A stretch of DNA of 64,000 bases from Natronorubrum daqingense (GTDB lineage: Archaea > Halobacteriota > Halobacteria > Halobacteriales > Natrialbaceae), in the NCBI RefSeq assembly GCF_001971705.1, contig NZ_CP019327.1:1054001-1118000 (forward strand), given 5' to 3'. A program made the translations under genes and the position numbers. How positions within the stretch are numbered: position 1 is the stretch's first letter; every line of letters begins with the position of its first letter. Under the pieces are notes generated by a model that was not told the DNA's origin, searched no databases, and worked only from the letters and a program-made list of their open reading frames with translations. Positions 10,891 to 19,411 of this stretch are shown in pieces.

Positions 10891-11880
10891 TCAGGCACCG
10901 TGGCCGGAGGCGGAGTGGGAGTCCGGTTTGGACGGCTGTTCGGTTGGACCGTCCTCGTCGTCGTCAGCCTTGCTGATGAGTTCCTGGAATCGCTCCGAGC
11001 GTCCGGCGATGCGATCCATCGTCTCGCTGTCCGGTTCCGTGTCTCGAGATTCGACGAGGAACGTGGTAATCACGACGGTCTTCACCCACGGCTTGAGGAA
11101 GCCGGTGTAGATGGTGAGAAACACGCCACCAACGAGGACCCAGCTCACCGCCTCGAGCGTCGTCGAGAGCCCGCTCAACACGGTTGCGAGTGGCGTGAGG
11201 GTGAGCAAGAGGACGAACGCGGTGGCGTACATGCCGAGGACGATGAGCATGGTGGAACCGAGGACGGGTTTCCAGTGTTTGCCATAGAGGACGACGCCGT
11301 CTCGAGCCGACCGCCACGGATTCTCCTCGTCGCTGACGAACATGTGTGCGATGATCGCTTCGTCGATGTAGGAGGCAGCGATGGCGATTGCCTTTCCGAC
11401 GAATTGGATTAGCTGTTTTAGTGCAGGAACGACGCTAAATAGCCCCGAAAACGACACGACGGCGTCGTTGAACTGTTTGACGACGGCTTTGATGACCTGA
11501 TCGACGGCAAAGAGGGCGCTCGCTTCCGTAAATCGCTCGCTCACCTGTGATTTGCCGTATCGAAGCTGATCGTCGGGAACGTCACCGGTTTCGACGACGT
11601 GGGCGATGACGGCGATGTGGGCCGCTTTGACGAGATAGAGGACGTACCTGCTCAACAGCCGCCAGAACCACGCGAACGCGCCGAGTGCGACGAGTAAGCC
11701 GACGACTGCGATCCATCCGGAGATCGTTCCGCCCTCGAGAAGGTGGTAGCCGACGTAGAACACGCCGCCGAAGTAGAGGATACTGAGAACGCCGAGGAGG
11801 AGGCCGATACCCAATCTGAGGAGGACGAACGGGAGCGTTTTCGCGTAGATGCGTGTCGCCTGTCTGAAGTGGAGTACCAT
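10891..11880 (-). CDS. Multi-pass membrane protein of unknown function
   Basis: 329 aa with five or six hydrophobic segments (about 18-48, 54-72, 80-97, 145-175, 225-250, 255-275) and a charged, His-containing C-terminal tail of about 50 residues likely in the cytoplasm. The central part (ASALFAVDQVIKAV, AYIDEA-like blocks) suggests membrane-embedded amphipathic helices. No transport motif or catalytic signature is visible. A TATA-like TTTAAATA on the minus strand (11906-11913) lies 26-33 bases before the ATG, so the mRNA is probably leaderless. Confidence 0.7.
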   Translation of the reverse strand: MVLHFRQATRIYAKTLPFVLLRLGIGLLLGVLSILYFGGVFYVGYHLLEGGTISGWIAVVGLLVALGAFAWFWRLLSRYVLYLVKAAHIAVIAHVVETGDVPDDQLRYGKSQVSERFTEASALFAVDQVIKAVVKQFNDAVVSFSGLFSVVPALKQLIQFVGKAIAIAASYIDEAIIAHMFVSDEENPWRSARDGVVLYGKHWKPVLGSTMLIVLGMYATAFVLLLTLTPLATVLSGLSTTLEAVSWVLVGGVFLTIYTGFLKPWVKTVVITTFLVESRDTEPDSETMDRIAGRSERFQELISKADDDEDGPTEQPSKPDSHSASGHGA

Positions 11881-11984
11881 GTGGCCCTGCTTGGCCCCTC
11901 GTTCCTATTTAAAATCATTCACAGTCGGCCTCGAGAGGAACCGACGCTGGTCGGGGCAGTCGCTGTCCCGGCGGAGAAATCGAC

Positions 11985-12611
11985 TCACCACTCCGTGTGC
12001 TCGCGGACGCGTTCGAGCGCGTCTTTCTCTCGTCGACTCCCCGCCCGGTCGACGACGGAGGCGACGTACTCGAGTCGCTCGCGGAGGGTCTCCTCGTCGT
12101 AGCCGGGAACGCCGAGTCGGGACGCCACGACGGTGGCTTCGACGACGGCTGCGAAGCCGCGGTCAATCGTCGGCACCGTTTTCGATTCGATCCCTGCCTC
12201 GACCGGGGAGAGTCGCCACGTTTCCCACTCGGTTCCGTCGCTCGTTCCAGCGTCGGTTTGCTCGACGGAGACGTGTGCCCACGCGTGCGCACACTCGAGA
12301 ACTGGCTCTTCGCGTTCGACGATCGAGAGCGCGGCGTCCGCGAAGACGACGGGGTCGTCGACGAATACGACGTAGCCTTCTCCCTGTCGGTGAAAGTTCC
12401 GACGCGTTCGAGTATTACCCCACGTCCGTGCCGTGATTGGCGCGCCTTCGGCTTCGTCGTCAGCGAACAGCCCGAGTGCGGCGAAATTCCACAGCCCGTT
12501 TGGTCCAAGCGTCGAGACGATGGATTCGGTGACCCCGGAGAGGTGGAGTGGCCACACTGTGGATTCTCGCGTCGGCGCGTCTGGGTCGGAGTGGGACGCG
12601 TCGTCGCTCAT
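11985..12611 (-). CDS. DUF447 family protein
   Basis: 208 aa. The central part (PNGLWNFAALGLF, ITARTWGNTRTRRNFHRQGEGYVVFVDDP) is the split-barrel flavin-reductase-like pattern of DUF447, found in methanogens, haloarchaea and methylotrophic bacteria near one-carbon pterin genes. The reaction is not known. Its start overlaps the end of the CitG-like gene by 4 bases (ATGA), so the two are translationally coupled and probably act together. It is the last gene of the leftward cofD cluster. Confidence 0.8.
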   Translation of the reverse strand: MSDDASHSDPDAPTRESTVWPLHLSGVTESIVSTLGPNGLWNFAALGLFADDEAEGAPITARTWGNTRTRRNFHRQGEGYVVFVDDPVVFADAALSIVEREEPVLECAHAWAHVSVEQTDAGTSDGTEWETWRLSPVEAGIESKTVPTIDRGFAAVVEATVVASRLGVPGYDEETLRERLEYVASVVDRAGSRREKDALERVREHTEW

Positions 12612-13465
12612 ACGCTGATCGCCTCGCGCTCGAGCGCGATGAAGAGCCCTGCGGCCGTCACGTCCGCCGTCGTGCCCGGGTTGATCCCGCGGGAGACGAG
12701 GTCGTCTGCGAAGGCTTCGAGTGCGTCGGGGTCCGACTCGAGGCCGTCGTCCGCGAGCAACTGCGCCGCGCGTTCGGAGACGCTTGTGGCGACGTCCTCA
12801 CCGCGGCGATTCGCGACGAGGGTATCAGGCCGCTCGGCGAGCAACTCCAGAAAAACGTCAGCGGTGCGTTTCGATAGCGGCTCTGTTTCGTCGGTGTCGG
12901 CGAGGCGCTCCGCAGCGCCAAACGACCGCTCAAAATCGGTGAGCCACTCTCGAGCGACGTCGTCTCCGGGCACGCTCCGTTCCATCACGTCGAAGAGGGT
13001 CAGCTCCCGTTCCTCGAGTGCCGGAATCGCGTCGCTTCCGCGACGAACGTCGAGTGGCTCCATGTCTGCCGGCGGTTCGTCGACGAAGACGTCGACGTGG
13101 TCGAACGCGCGATAGAAGCCGGCCGCGTCCGCGACGGTCGTGTTCTCGCAGACGCTCGAAACGGTCGCTCGAGTCAGGTCGTCTCGAGCGGCCCGGACCA
13201 GCGGGGTGAGCAACAAGAGCGCGCCGAACTGCGTGTTGTCCCCGCCCTGGGCAGCCATCCCTTTGACGGCACGCTCGAAGGCCGTCCCGACCGGCTCGCC
13301 GTCGGCTGCGAGGTCGAGCCCCGTTCGTGCGCCCACGGCACCCGCGAGGAAGTGTTCGAACCGCAACTCCTCGAGGTCGCGATGTCGGTCGACGTTGCCC
13401 GGCTTGGGCGTTCCTGCGACCTCGAGGAGGAGTGCCAGTTCAGCCTGTTGCGCTGGCGTTCGCAT
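12608..13465 (-). CDS. Triphosphoribosyl-dephospho-CoA synthase-like protein (CitG family)
   Basis: 285 aa. CitG family motifs are clear: TPKPGNVDR (residues about 19-27), GGDNTQFGALLLLTPL (about 74-89) and NPGTTADVTAAGLFIAL near the C-terminus. In bacteria CitG makes the citrate lyase prosthetic-group precursor from ATP and dephospho-CoA. No citrate lyase gene is in the window, and archaeal members sit beside DUF447, so a nucleotide-glycosyl transfer in another cofactor pathway is more likely. It is coupled to DUF447 by a 4-base overlap and lies 50 bases after a small zinc finger gene. Confidence 0.85.
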   Translation of the reverse strand: MRTPAQQAELALLLEVAGTPKPGNVDRHRDLEELRFEHFLAGAVGARTGLDLAADGEPVGTAFERAVKGMAAQGGDNTQFGALLLLTPLVRAARDDLTRATVSSVCENTTVADAAGFYRAFDHVDVFVDEPPADMEPLDVRRGSDAIPALEERELTLFDVMERSVPGDDVAREWLTDFERSFGAAERLADTDETEPLSKRTADVFLELLAERPDTLVANRRGEDVATSVSERAAQLLADDGLESDPDALEAFADDLVSRGINPGTTADVTAAGLFIALEREAISV

Positions 13466-13515
13466 GTCACCAGCTACGAATCGGGCGGGTTAATGACTGT
13501 GCATTTCGGGCAGTT

Positions 13516-13737
13516 TTAGCGGTAGATTCGCTGGAAGGCTTCACGATACTCGAGCAACCCGAGTCGGGCCCGTCGTCTCGAGGAGAATCCGAAGCCGACC
13601 GCGGGACAATCGTCCGTCTGGCACTCCCAGCGAAACGTCTGTGAGTGTGGATCTCTGCTAACCGGGACGTCTTCGTCACACCGGGGGCAGCGCCATCCCC
13701 AGCGAGTGTCGACTGCGTGCTCGTCTCTCCGACGCAT
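13516..13737 (-). CDS. Small zinc finger protein
   Basis: 73 aa. One four-cysteine zinc site is visible: Cys17 and Cys20 (CPRC), Cys39 and Cys44 (CQTDDC), followed by a basic tail. Haloarchaea encode many such very small zinc proteins; this one has no known function. It sits within the leftward series cofD - dihydrouridine-synthase-like - this gene - CitG-like - DUF447, with gaps of 59 and 50 bases, so it may be a structural or regulatory partner of those enzymes. Confidence 0.7.
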   Translation of the reverse strand: MRRRDEHAVDTRWGWRCPRCDEDVPVSRDPHSQTFRWECQTDDCPAVGFGFSSRRRARLGLLEYREAFQRIYR

Positions 13738-13796
13738 ACTCTCGTCTCGAGGTTAGCCTCGGGCCTGAAAAGGGACCGTCTACACGACTGGACGCT

Positions 13797-14552
13797 TTAT
13801 AGGTGAGGCGACGACGAGTCCTGACTGGTCTGCTCGACGACGGCGTCGTGGACGCGCTCGAGGACGACCGGGTTGTCACTCGGTCGGCCGACGCTGACCG
13901 CGTCCGCGCCGTACTCCGCGTACTCGTTGACGGTCGCCTCGTCTCGGACGCCGTTATTGGCGACGACGAACAGATCCGTCTCCGCCACGATATCGCGGAC
14001 GATCGACTCGGTGTCCATCGCGTCGACGTGGACGAACGACGCGCCGGCGGACTCGAGGGCGACAGCGAGCGCGGGGAGGTCGACTCCCGACACTTCCGCT
14101 CGAACTTTCACGCCGACAGTGACACCGGTTTCGGCCGCCGCTTCGACGTACGTGCGGAGTCGCTCGTCGTCTCGCAGCAGCGATTCGCCACAGCCGACCG
14201 CACAGAGTTCGTCCTGTCTGCAGTGGGCGTTGATCTCGAGGAGCGCGTCTCGATCCCGACAGATGCGAGCCGCGTCCGGGATCGGGTCGACGGTCGCACT
14301 CCGCACGTTGAATCCCGGTTGAAGGTCGACGTCCTCGAGCGCGGCGAGTTGGGCGTCGATGAAGGCGAGGGGATCGTCCGGGAGGAACTCGGTTCGGTCC
14401 CTGTCGACGAGCGCTCTGGCCGCGTCTCGAGCGTCCTCGTCGAGTGCGATACCCCCGAGGAACGCCCCGCCGGCGAACTCGGCTCCGGCTTCGGCCCAGG
14501 CCGCGTCGGATTCGCCGCTGAGACTCGCGAGGGCGAGTGGTGGTGAGAACAT
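13797..14552 (-). CDS. tRNA-dihydrouridine-synthase-like TIM-barrel protein
   Basis: 251 aa from the ATG at 14552; a GTG at 14561 would give 3 more residues and a 4-base overlap with cofD. The fold pattern is that of an FMN-dependent beta/alpha barrel related to dihydrouridine synthases: LEINAHCRQDELCAVGCG in the middle, GVKVRAEVSGVDLPALA, FVHVDAMD, FVVANNGVRDEATVNEY, and GADAVSVGRP at the end, which are phosphate/FMN-binding loops. True tRNA modification is uncertain because the protein is shorter than Dus enzymes and lacks their C-terminal RNA-binding helical domain. The 5-base gap to cofD suggests a shared operon. Confidence 0.75.
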   Translation of the reverse strand: MFSPPLALASLSGESDAAWAEAGAEFAGGAFLGGIALDEDARDAARALVDRDRTEFLPDDPLAFIDAQLAALEDVDLQPGFNVRSATVDPIPDAARICRDRDALLEINAHCRQDELCAVGCGESLLRDDERLRTYVEAAAETGVTVGVKVRAEVSGVDLPALAVALESAGASFVHVDAMDTESIVRDIVAETDLFVVANNGVRDEATVNEYAEYGADAVSVGRPSDNPVVLERVHDAVVEQTSQDSSSPHL

Positions 14553-14557
14553 CGCCG

Positions 14558-15550
14558 TCACTCGACGACCTCGATCGCTTGCTCGATCGTTCGCGCGACG
14601 CGTGCCGCGTCGTCCGGCGTGTCGATGCGAATGTCGGTCTGGAACGTCGGTCGATCGAATACCGCGTCGTCCGTGTCGTCGACGACGAACGCGTCGGCGA
14701 AGGGATACGCCGTCGCCAGCCCTTCCGTATTCGGCGTCGCGTCGACCGCGCCCATGAGTTCGCCCGCGGGCCCCGAGAACGCGTCGTCGCCGAGGAACGG
14801 GGAGACGGCGACGACCGTCGTCTCGGAGAGCGCCTCCGCAACGCCCGGTAACGTCAACATCGGACCGATGCTGGTGACCGGATTCGAGGGTCCGACGACG
14901 ACGGTCTCGGAGAGTGCCTCGAGGACGCCCGGTGCGGGTTGGGCGTTCGACGAGCCGCGAAATTCGACGGTTTCGACGGCAGGTTCGCCACGGTGGGCGA
15001 CCCAGAACTCCTGGAAGTGCATCGTGCCGTCTTCGGTGTGGACGAGACTCGCGACGGGGTCGTTACTCATCGGGAGGATGTCGATCGAAACGTCGAACGC
15101 GTCGGCGAGTCGCTGGGTTGCCTCGCACAGCGTGTGTCCCTGCTGGAGGAGACTCGTCCGTGTGATGTGGACAGCGCGGTCGCGGTCGCCGATCGTCATG
15201 AACTCGTCGACGCCGGAGAATCGCCGCCAGTTCGCGAGTTCCATTCCGTTGGTCTGTTTTTCCTCTGGGAGGTACTGCGGGCCGCCGGGGAGTCCTGCAG
15301 CGTCCGCGATATCGGCCAGCGCTGTGTTCGTTCGGTGGGTATCCCCGTCGATCCCCCACCACGTCTCGCGATCGAGTACCCCGCCACCCTGAAACAAGAG
15401 CGTGTCGACGTCGGGCGAGACGAACAGTCCGCCGAGTTCGATATCGTCGCCGGTGTTGGCGACGACAGTTGTTTCCTCCGGCGAAAAGACGACACCAGCG
15501 CCGTCGAGTACCTTCGGCGTGCCGGTGCCCCCGGAGAGGAACGTAACCAT
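14558..15550 (-). CDS. cofD: 2-phospho-L-lactate transferase (coenzyme F420 synthesis)
   Basis: 330 aa. Transfers the phospholactyl group to Fo to give F420-0, the redox coenzyme of haloarchaea and methanogens. The N-terminal [14 protein letters not shown] is the CofD nucleotide/phosphate loop; [14 protein letters not shown] and LLPMSNDPV-like blocks (here ILPMSNDPV) and [13 protein letters not shown] are also family signatures. I chose the ATG at 15550 over the GTG at 15559 because the minus-strand TATAAG (15575-15580) lies 25-30 bases before it, fitting a leaderless mRNA. It heads the cluster leading to DUF447. Confidence 0.95.
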   Translation of the reverse strand: MVTFLSGGTGTPKVLDGAGVVFSPEETTVVANTGDDIELGGLFVSPDVDTLLFQGGGVLDRETWWGIDGDTHRTNTALADIADAAGLPGGPQYLPEEKQTNGMELANWRRFSGVDEFMTIGDRDRAVHITRTSLLQQGHTLCEATQRLADAFDVSIDILPMSNDPVASLVHTEDGTMHFQEFWVAHRGEPAVETVEFRGSSNAQPAPGVLEALSETVVVGPSNPVTSIGPMLTLPGVAEALSETTVVAVSPFLGDDAFSGPAGELMGAVDATPNTEGLATAYPFADAFVVDDTDDAVFDRPTFQTDIRIDTPDDAARVARTIEQAIEVVE

Positions 15551-15574
15551 ATTCGTCACTGTCGAGCGAGGACA

Positions 15575-15580
15575 CTTATA
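15575..15580 (-). promoter_or_regulatory. TATA box of cofD
   Basis: Minus-strand TATAAG, 25-30 bases before the ATG at 15550; it decides the cofD start. Confidence 0.55.
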
Positions 15581-15624
15581 CTGTCGGCTGACTCGCTGTG
15601 GCTATGTTCGCCCCGCGTCCCTGC

Positions 15625-17178
15625 TCAATCGCCGATCCAGTCCGCGAAACTCCCCTCGAGGAGCGTCTCGGATTGTTTGTTGACGTACTCCGTCTGCATG
15701 TCCTCGATGGCGTCGGCGAGCGAGGCTCCGTCTGCGACGGCGCTTCGGACGCGTTCGTGTTTCCAGCGGGCGGGGGTGACGCCCTGGCGGACCCGTCGCC
15801 GGAGCGGGTAGAGGTACTTCGCCGCCTCCTCTTCGGTTAGCCCGCGGTTGACGAGGCCGTCTTCGGCGTGAGCCAGCAGGTCCTCGTAGAGTGCGAGCTT
15901 GTCGGTCGTCTCCTTCCCGTCGTTCGTGATCCAGGTGAGATCGGCCTCGAGTCCCTCTCGCATCGCCGCGTAGAAGTTCTCTCTGGCGATCTGCCAGTCG
16001 AGTTCGATGACGGGGTGTTCGAGTCGGGTCAGGCTCTCGAGGACGCCGGCGAAGGCTGCGAGGAAAGAAATCGAGTCGCGAACGGTCGGCTGGGCCGGAA
16101 CGGGCCGAAACTCGATGCGGGCGTTGGCTGCAGAGCGCGTGGGTCCGCCGAAGACGGGACGGACCCAGCGCCAGTACGTCCCGTGCTTTTGTCGGAAGTG
16201 TGGGAACTGATCGTCGAAGCGCTCGCCCGGTTCGACGGGCATCGGAACGATGGTGTCGTCGCTGGCGATTCGTGCGATCGCTTCACCGACGGTGTCGAGG
16301 TCGTAGGGGAATCGAACTTTGCCCTCGCCGGTGGCGGGATCGTTCAACACCGTTTCGAAGACGCTGATCCGATGTTCCATCCAGGCGTCCGCGAGGATTT
16401 CCTCGGGGGTCGCCCCGTCGTCGTAGAGGTCCGCGGGGAAAAAGGGCGAGTTGACGCCGAGTGCGAGGAGGGGCCCAGCGGCGCGCAGCGCGTAGTTAAA
16501 GTACAACGGGAGGTCGGGTGCGTGGGCGACCTGATAGTGTGGCTGGATCGACGTGATGAGGCTCTCGGGCATGACGGTATCGGCCTGCAACGAGACGTTC
16601 GGAGCCTCGAGTCGCATGCCGGCTGAGTCGGCCTGATCGGTGTTGGCCATCGCATGATAGCGCGCGGAGTCGCTCATGTTCGTCGCGATCCGGATCGATT
16701 GCTCAGACCCGTCGGGAGCCGTGACCGTTCGCTCGATGCTGTCACCGAGGTAGGTTCGGGCGTCTTCGCCCTCCGGCGGAATCGTCCAGAGCCCGTCACT
16801 GACCAGTCGCATGCGTTCGGATTTGGTGACGTCGAGTGCCGTCCGAAGCCGTGCTTTGATCTCCGACTCCTGGGCGGCCAGCCCGTGAGCGTTTAGCGGC
16901 TGCGGGCTGGTCGTCATCTCGGCGTTGTGCAAGCCGAGTTCCTTCTCGAAGCCGATGAGTTCGAGCAATCGACGGGGAACTCGCCGAAGCGTACAGTCGT
17001 CGTTTTTGACCGCGTAGAATTCGTACTCGAAACCGACGATCGCCTGTGGGTTGTCGAAGACGCCGTCGTGGACGGCGTCCGTGATCACCTCCGTGTTGGC
17101 TTGGGCACGCTCGCGAAACTCTTCGCCGTCGACCGCAAGCACGTCCGCGACCTGCGCAGCGAGTTCCTCCTCTGGCAT
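15625..17178 (-). CDS. Glutamate-cysteine ligase (GCS2)-like protein
   Basis: 517 aa. The N-terminal strand IVGFEYEFYAV, the LHNAEMTTSPQPLNAHGL block, SIQPHYQV and the ANARIEFRPVPAQPT segment match the GCS2 glutamate-cysteine ligase fold. Haloarchaea keep gamma-glutamylcysteine as their main thiol, made by a GshA of about 360 residues. This protein is clearly longer, so it is a paralogue whose substrates may differ. A minus-strand TTTAAA (17203-17208) sits 25-30 bases before the ATG. It follows no gene closely and is divergent from the DNA ligase gene. Confidence 0.75.
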   Translation of the reverse strand: MPEEELAAQVADVLAVDGEEFRERAQANTEVITDAVHDGVFDNPQAIVGFEYEFYAVKNDDCTLRRVPRRLLELIGFEKELGLHNAEMTTSPQPLNAHGLAAQESEIKARLRTALDVTKSERMRLVSDGLWTIPPEGEDARTYLGDSIERTVTAPDGSEQSIRIATNMSDSARYHAMANTDQADSAGMRLEAPNVSLQADTVMPESLITSIQPHYQVAHAPDLPLYFNYALRAAGPLLALGVNSPFFPADLYDDGATPEEILADAWMEHRISVFETVLNDPATGEGKVRFPYDLDTVGEAIARIASDDTIVPMPVEPGERFDDQFPHFRQKHGTYWRWVRPVFGGPTRSAANARIEFRPVPAQPTVRDSISFLAAFAGVLESLTRLEHPVIELDWQIARENFYAAMREGLEADLTWITNDGKETTDKLALYEDLLAHAEDGLVNRGLTEEEAAKYLYPLRRRVRQGVTPARWKHERVRSAVADGASLADAIEDMQTEYVNKQSETLLEGSFADWIGD

Positions 17179-17312
17179 ACCTCCGAGTGCGGCCCGACTC
17201 TCTTTAAACCCTGTCCCTCGGATCGACTGGTCACAGGACCGAACGGGCGGAGAACGAGGATCAGGGGTCGATCTCAGAACCGTTTTACTCTCGAGTGCGT
17301 TACGCTCTCCCG

Positions 17313-19121
17313 ATGGAGTTCGCCACGTTCGCCCAACGTGTGGCCGCGATCGAAGCCGAGCCCGCCGATCTCGAGATCGTTACACTCGTCACGGAACTGT
17401 TCGAGGAGACGCTCGAGACGCCCTCGCTCGAGGGTGTAAATCCCGGCTCCGACGCCGGGCACGGCACTGACTCGTCCGACGACCTCGACACACCAGACAC
17501 CCTCGAGATCGTCGCCCGATTCGTGCAGGGGCGGGTCTTTCCGGCCTGGCAGTCCCGAACGCTCGATATCGGGCCGAGCACGTGCTACGAGGCGATCGCT
17601 CGGGCGGCGGGGACGAACGTACGAACCGACGACGTCGAGGCGCGACTCGCGGATATCGGTGAGATCGGCGAGGTCGCGGCGAGTTACGACCTCGGCGGAC
17701 AGCAGGGACTCGGAGCCTTCGGTGGCGGATCCTCGAGCGACGACGGAACCGATGGAACCGACCTCACCGTCCGGGAGGTCTACGAGACGCTTTCGGAACT
17801 CGCGGCGGCCGAAGGCGCCGGCAGCCAGGATCGAAAGGTCGACCTCCTCTTCGGGCTGGTCAATCGCTGCTCGAGCGAGGAGGCGCGTTACCTCGCACGG
17901 CTCGTCCTCTCGGAGATGCGCATCGGCGTCGGCGAGGGAACCGTCCGCGACGCGATCGCCGAGGCGTTCGACGTTCCCGGCGGCGAGGTCGAACGCGCGC
18001 TGCAGGTCTCGAACGACTACGGGCAAGTCGCTCGAGTGGCCCGCGACGACGGCCTCGAGGGCCTGACCCAACTCGACCTCGCCGTCGGCCGCCCCGTTCA
18101 GGCGATGCTCGCACAGGCCGGCACGGTGACGGACGCCCTCGAGGAGTGGGAGTGCGCGGCCGTCGAGTGGAAGTACGACGGCGCACGGATTCAACTGCAC
18201 TACGAGCCCGATTCGGACGACGCGAGCGAGACGATCGGCGTCTTCTCGAGGAACATGGAAGACGTCACCGACGCGCTGCCCGAAGTCGTCGAGTTCGCCG
18301 AGGAGACGCTCGAGAACCCCGTCATTTTGGACGGCGAAGTGGTGGCCATCGACGACGACGGCACGCCGCTCCCGTTCCAGGAGGTACTCAAACGCTTCCG
18401 GCGAAAGCACGACGTCGAGAAGGCTCGGGAAGACGTGACGGTTCGGCCGGTGTTCTTCGACTGTTTGCACGCCGACGGCGACGACTTGCTCGAGGAGCCG
18501 TTGACAACTCGCCACGACAGGCTCGAGGCGGTCCTTCGCGATGGGGACGAACAATCTCGCTCTCCCGAGAACGTGGACGGACTCTCCCTGCTCTGGCGGA
18601 GCGACGACCCCGAGGAGATCGAGTCGATCGACGCCGAGGCGCTCGAGGGCGGCCACGAGGGGATCATGCTCAAGAATCCCGAATCGACGTATTCGCCCGG
18701 TCGTCGGGGGAAACACTGGCGCAAACGCAAGCCGGACGTCGAGACGCTCGACTGCGTCGTAACGGGGGCGGAGTGGGGCGAAGGTCGGCGGGCGACGTTT
18801 TTGGGTACGTTCGAACTCTCCGTGCTGGCGGGGGAGGCGGGCGACGAACTCGAGACCGTCGGCAAGGTCGCAACGGGAATCACCGACGAAAAACTCGAGG
18901 AGTTGACCGCGTTGCTCGAGCCCTACATTACTGTCGAGGAGGGGCAGGAAGTCTCCCTCGAGCCCGAAGTCGTCTTCGAGGTGGGATACGAGGAGATCCA
19001 GACCTCGCCGACGTACTCTTCGGGCTACGCCCTGCGGTTCCCGCGGTTCGTGGGGGTGCGTTCGGACAAGGAGACGGCGGACGCGGATTCCCTCGAGCGA
19101 CTCGAACGACTTCGCGGGTGA
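17313..19121 (+). CDS. lig: ATP-dependent DNA ligase
   Basis: 602 aa. Seals nicks in replication and repair. The adenylation lysine is Lys287 in EWKYDGARIQ; further nucleotidyltransferase motifs follow: LDGEVVAID, HEGIMLKNP and WRKRKPD. The N-terminal 280 residues form the DNA-binding domain and the C-terminal 150 the OB fold, as in archaeal and eukaryotic ligase I. A Gly/Ser/Asp-rich segment near residues 135-152 is a likely flexible insert. The start at 17313 (MEFATFAQRV) is preferred over the ATG at 17295, which would add a 6-residue extension. Confidence 0.97.
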   Translation: MEFATFAQRVAAIEAEPADLEIVTLVTELFEETLETPSLEGVNPGSDAGHGTDSSDDLDTPDTLEIVARFVQGRVFPAWQSRTLDIGPSTCYEAIARAAGTNVRTDDVEARLADIGEIGEVAASYDLGGQQGLGAFGGGSSSDDGTDGTDLTVREVYETLSELAAAEGAGSQDRKVDLLFGLVNRCSSEEARYLARLVLSEMRIGVGEGTVRDAIAEAFDVPGGEVERALQVSNDYGQVARVARDDGLEGLTQLDLAVGRPVQAMLAQAGTVTDALEEWECAAVEWKYDGARIQLHYEPDSDDASETIGVFSRNMEDVTDALPEVVEFAEETLENPVILDGEVVAIDDDGTPLPFQEVLKRFRRKHDVEKAREDVTVRPVFFDCLHADGDDLLEEPLTTRHDRLEAVLRDGDEQSRSPENVDGLSLLWRSDDPEEIESIDAEALEGGHEGIMLKNPESTYSPGRRGKHWRKRKPDVETLDCVVTGAEWGEGRRATFLGTFELSVLAGEAGDELETVGKVATGITDEKLEELTALLEPYITVEEGQEVSLEPEVVFEVGYEEIQTSPTYSSGYALRFPRFVGVRSDKETADADSLERLERLRG

Positions 19122-19411
19122 GACTCTCGATCGATTTCGTCGTAGGTTGACGATAGTCTGGCTGGTACTTTTTCTGACTCTGGACACGAGGAAACCTCAC
19201 CCTCCCCAGCCGATTCGCTCCGTCACTTCGTTCCCTCGCTCATCCCTCGCACGGAAGCGTCGATCTGTCCTCGCCCTCGCTCGGACGCGATCGACGGCGC
19301 GCGCCACAGCACTGCGGAGGGGAGGGGGGTTCTACCGTGTGGAAACGGTCAGGGACGAGCGACTGTCCCCATGTAAGCACCCTTAAGAGCTATCGGAAAC
19401 TGGATTGGCGT
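19122..19411. other. Intergenic region with repeat-like G+C-rich element
   Basis: 290 bases without a gene. The middle (about 19197-19330) is a pyrimidine-biased, C-rich stretch (tcgctccgtcacttcgttccctcgctcatccctcgcacgg type) that resembles multicopy non-coding segments I associate with haloarchaeal chromosomes; copy number cannot be seen here. It contains CCTCGCACGG, which also forms one arm of the hairpin at 25152-25175. The right end carries the hisC promoter. Confidence 0.45.
19383..19388 (+). promoter_or_regulatory. TATA-like box of hisC
   Basis: TTAAGA 24-29 bases before the ATG at 19412; consistent with a leaderless hisC-kinase-transferase mRNA. Confidence 0.5.

Noticed and set aside
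12608-13465. True CitG of a citrate lyase system
   Set aside because: No citC, citD, citE or citF gene is nearby; the DUF447 coupling points to another pathway.
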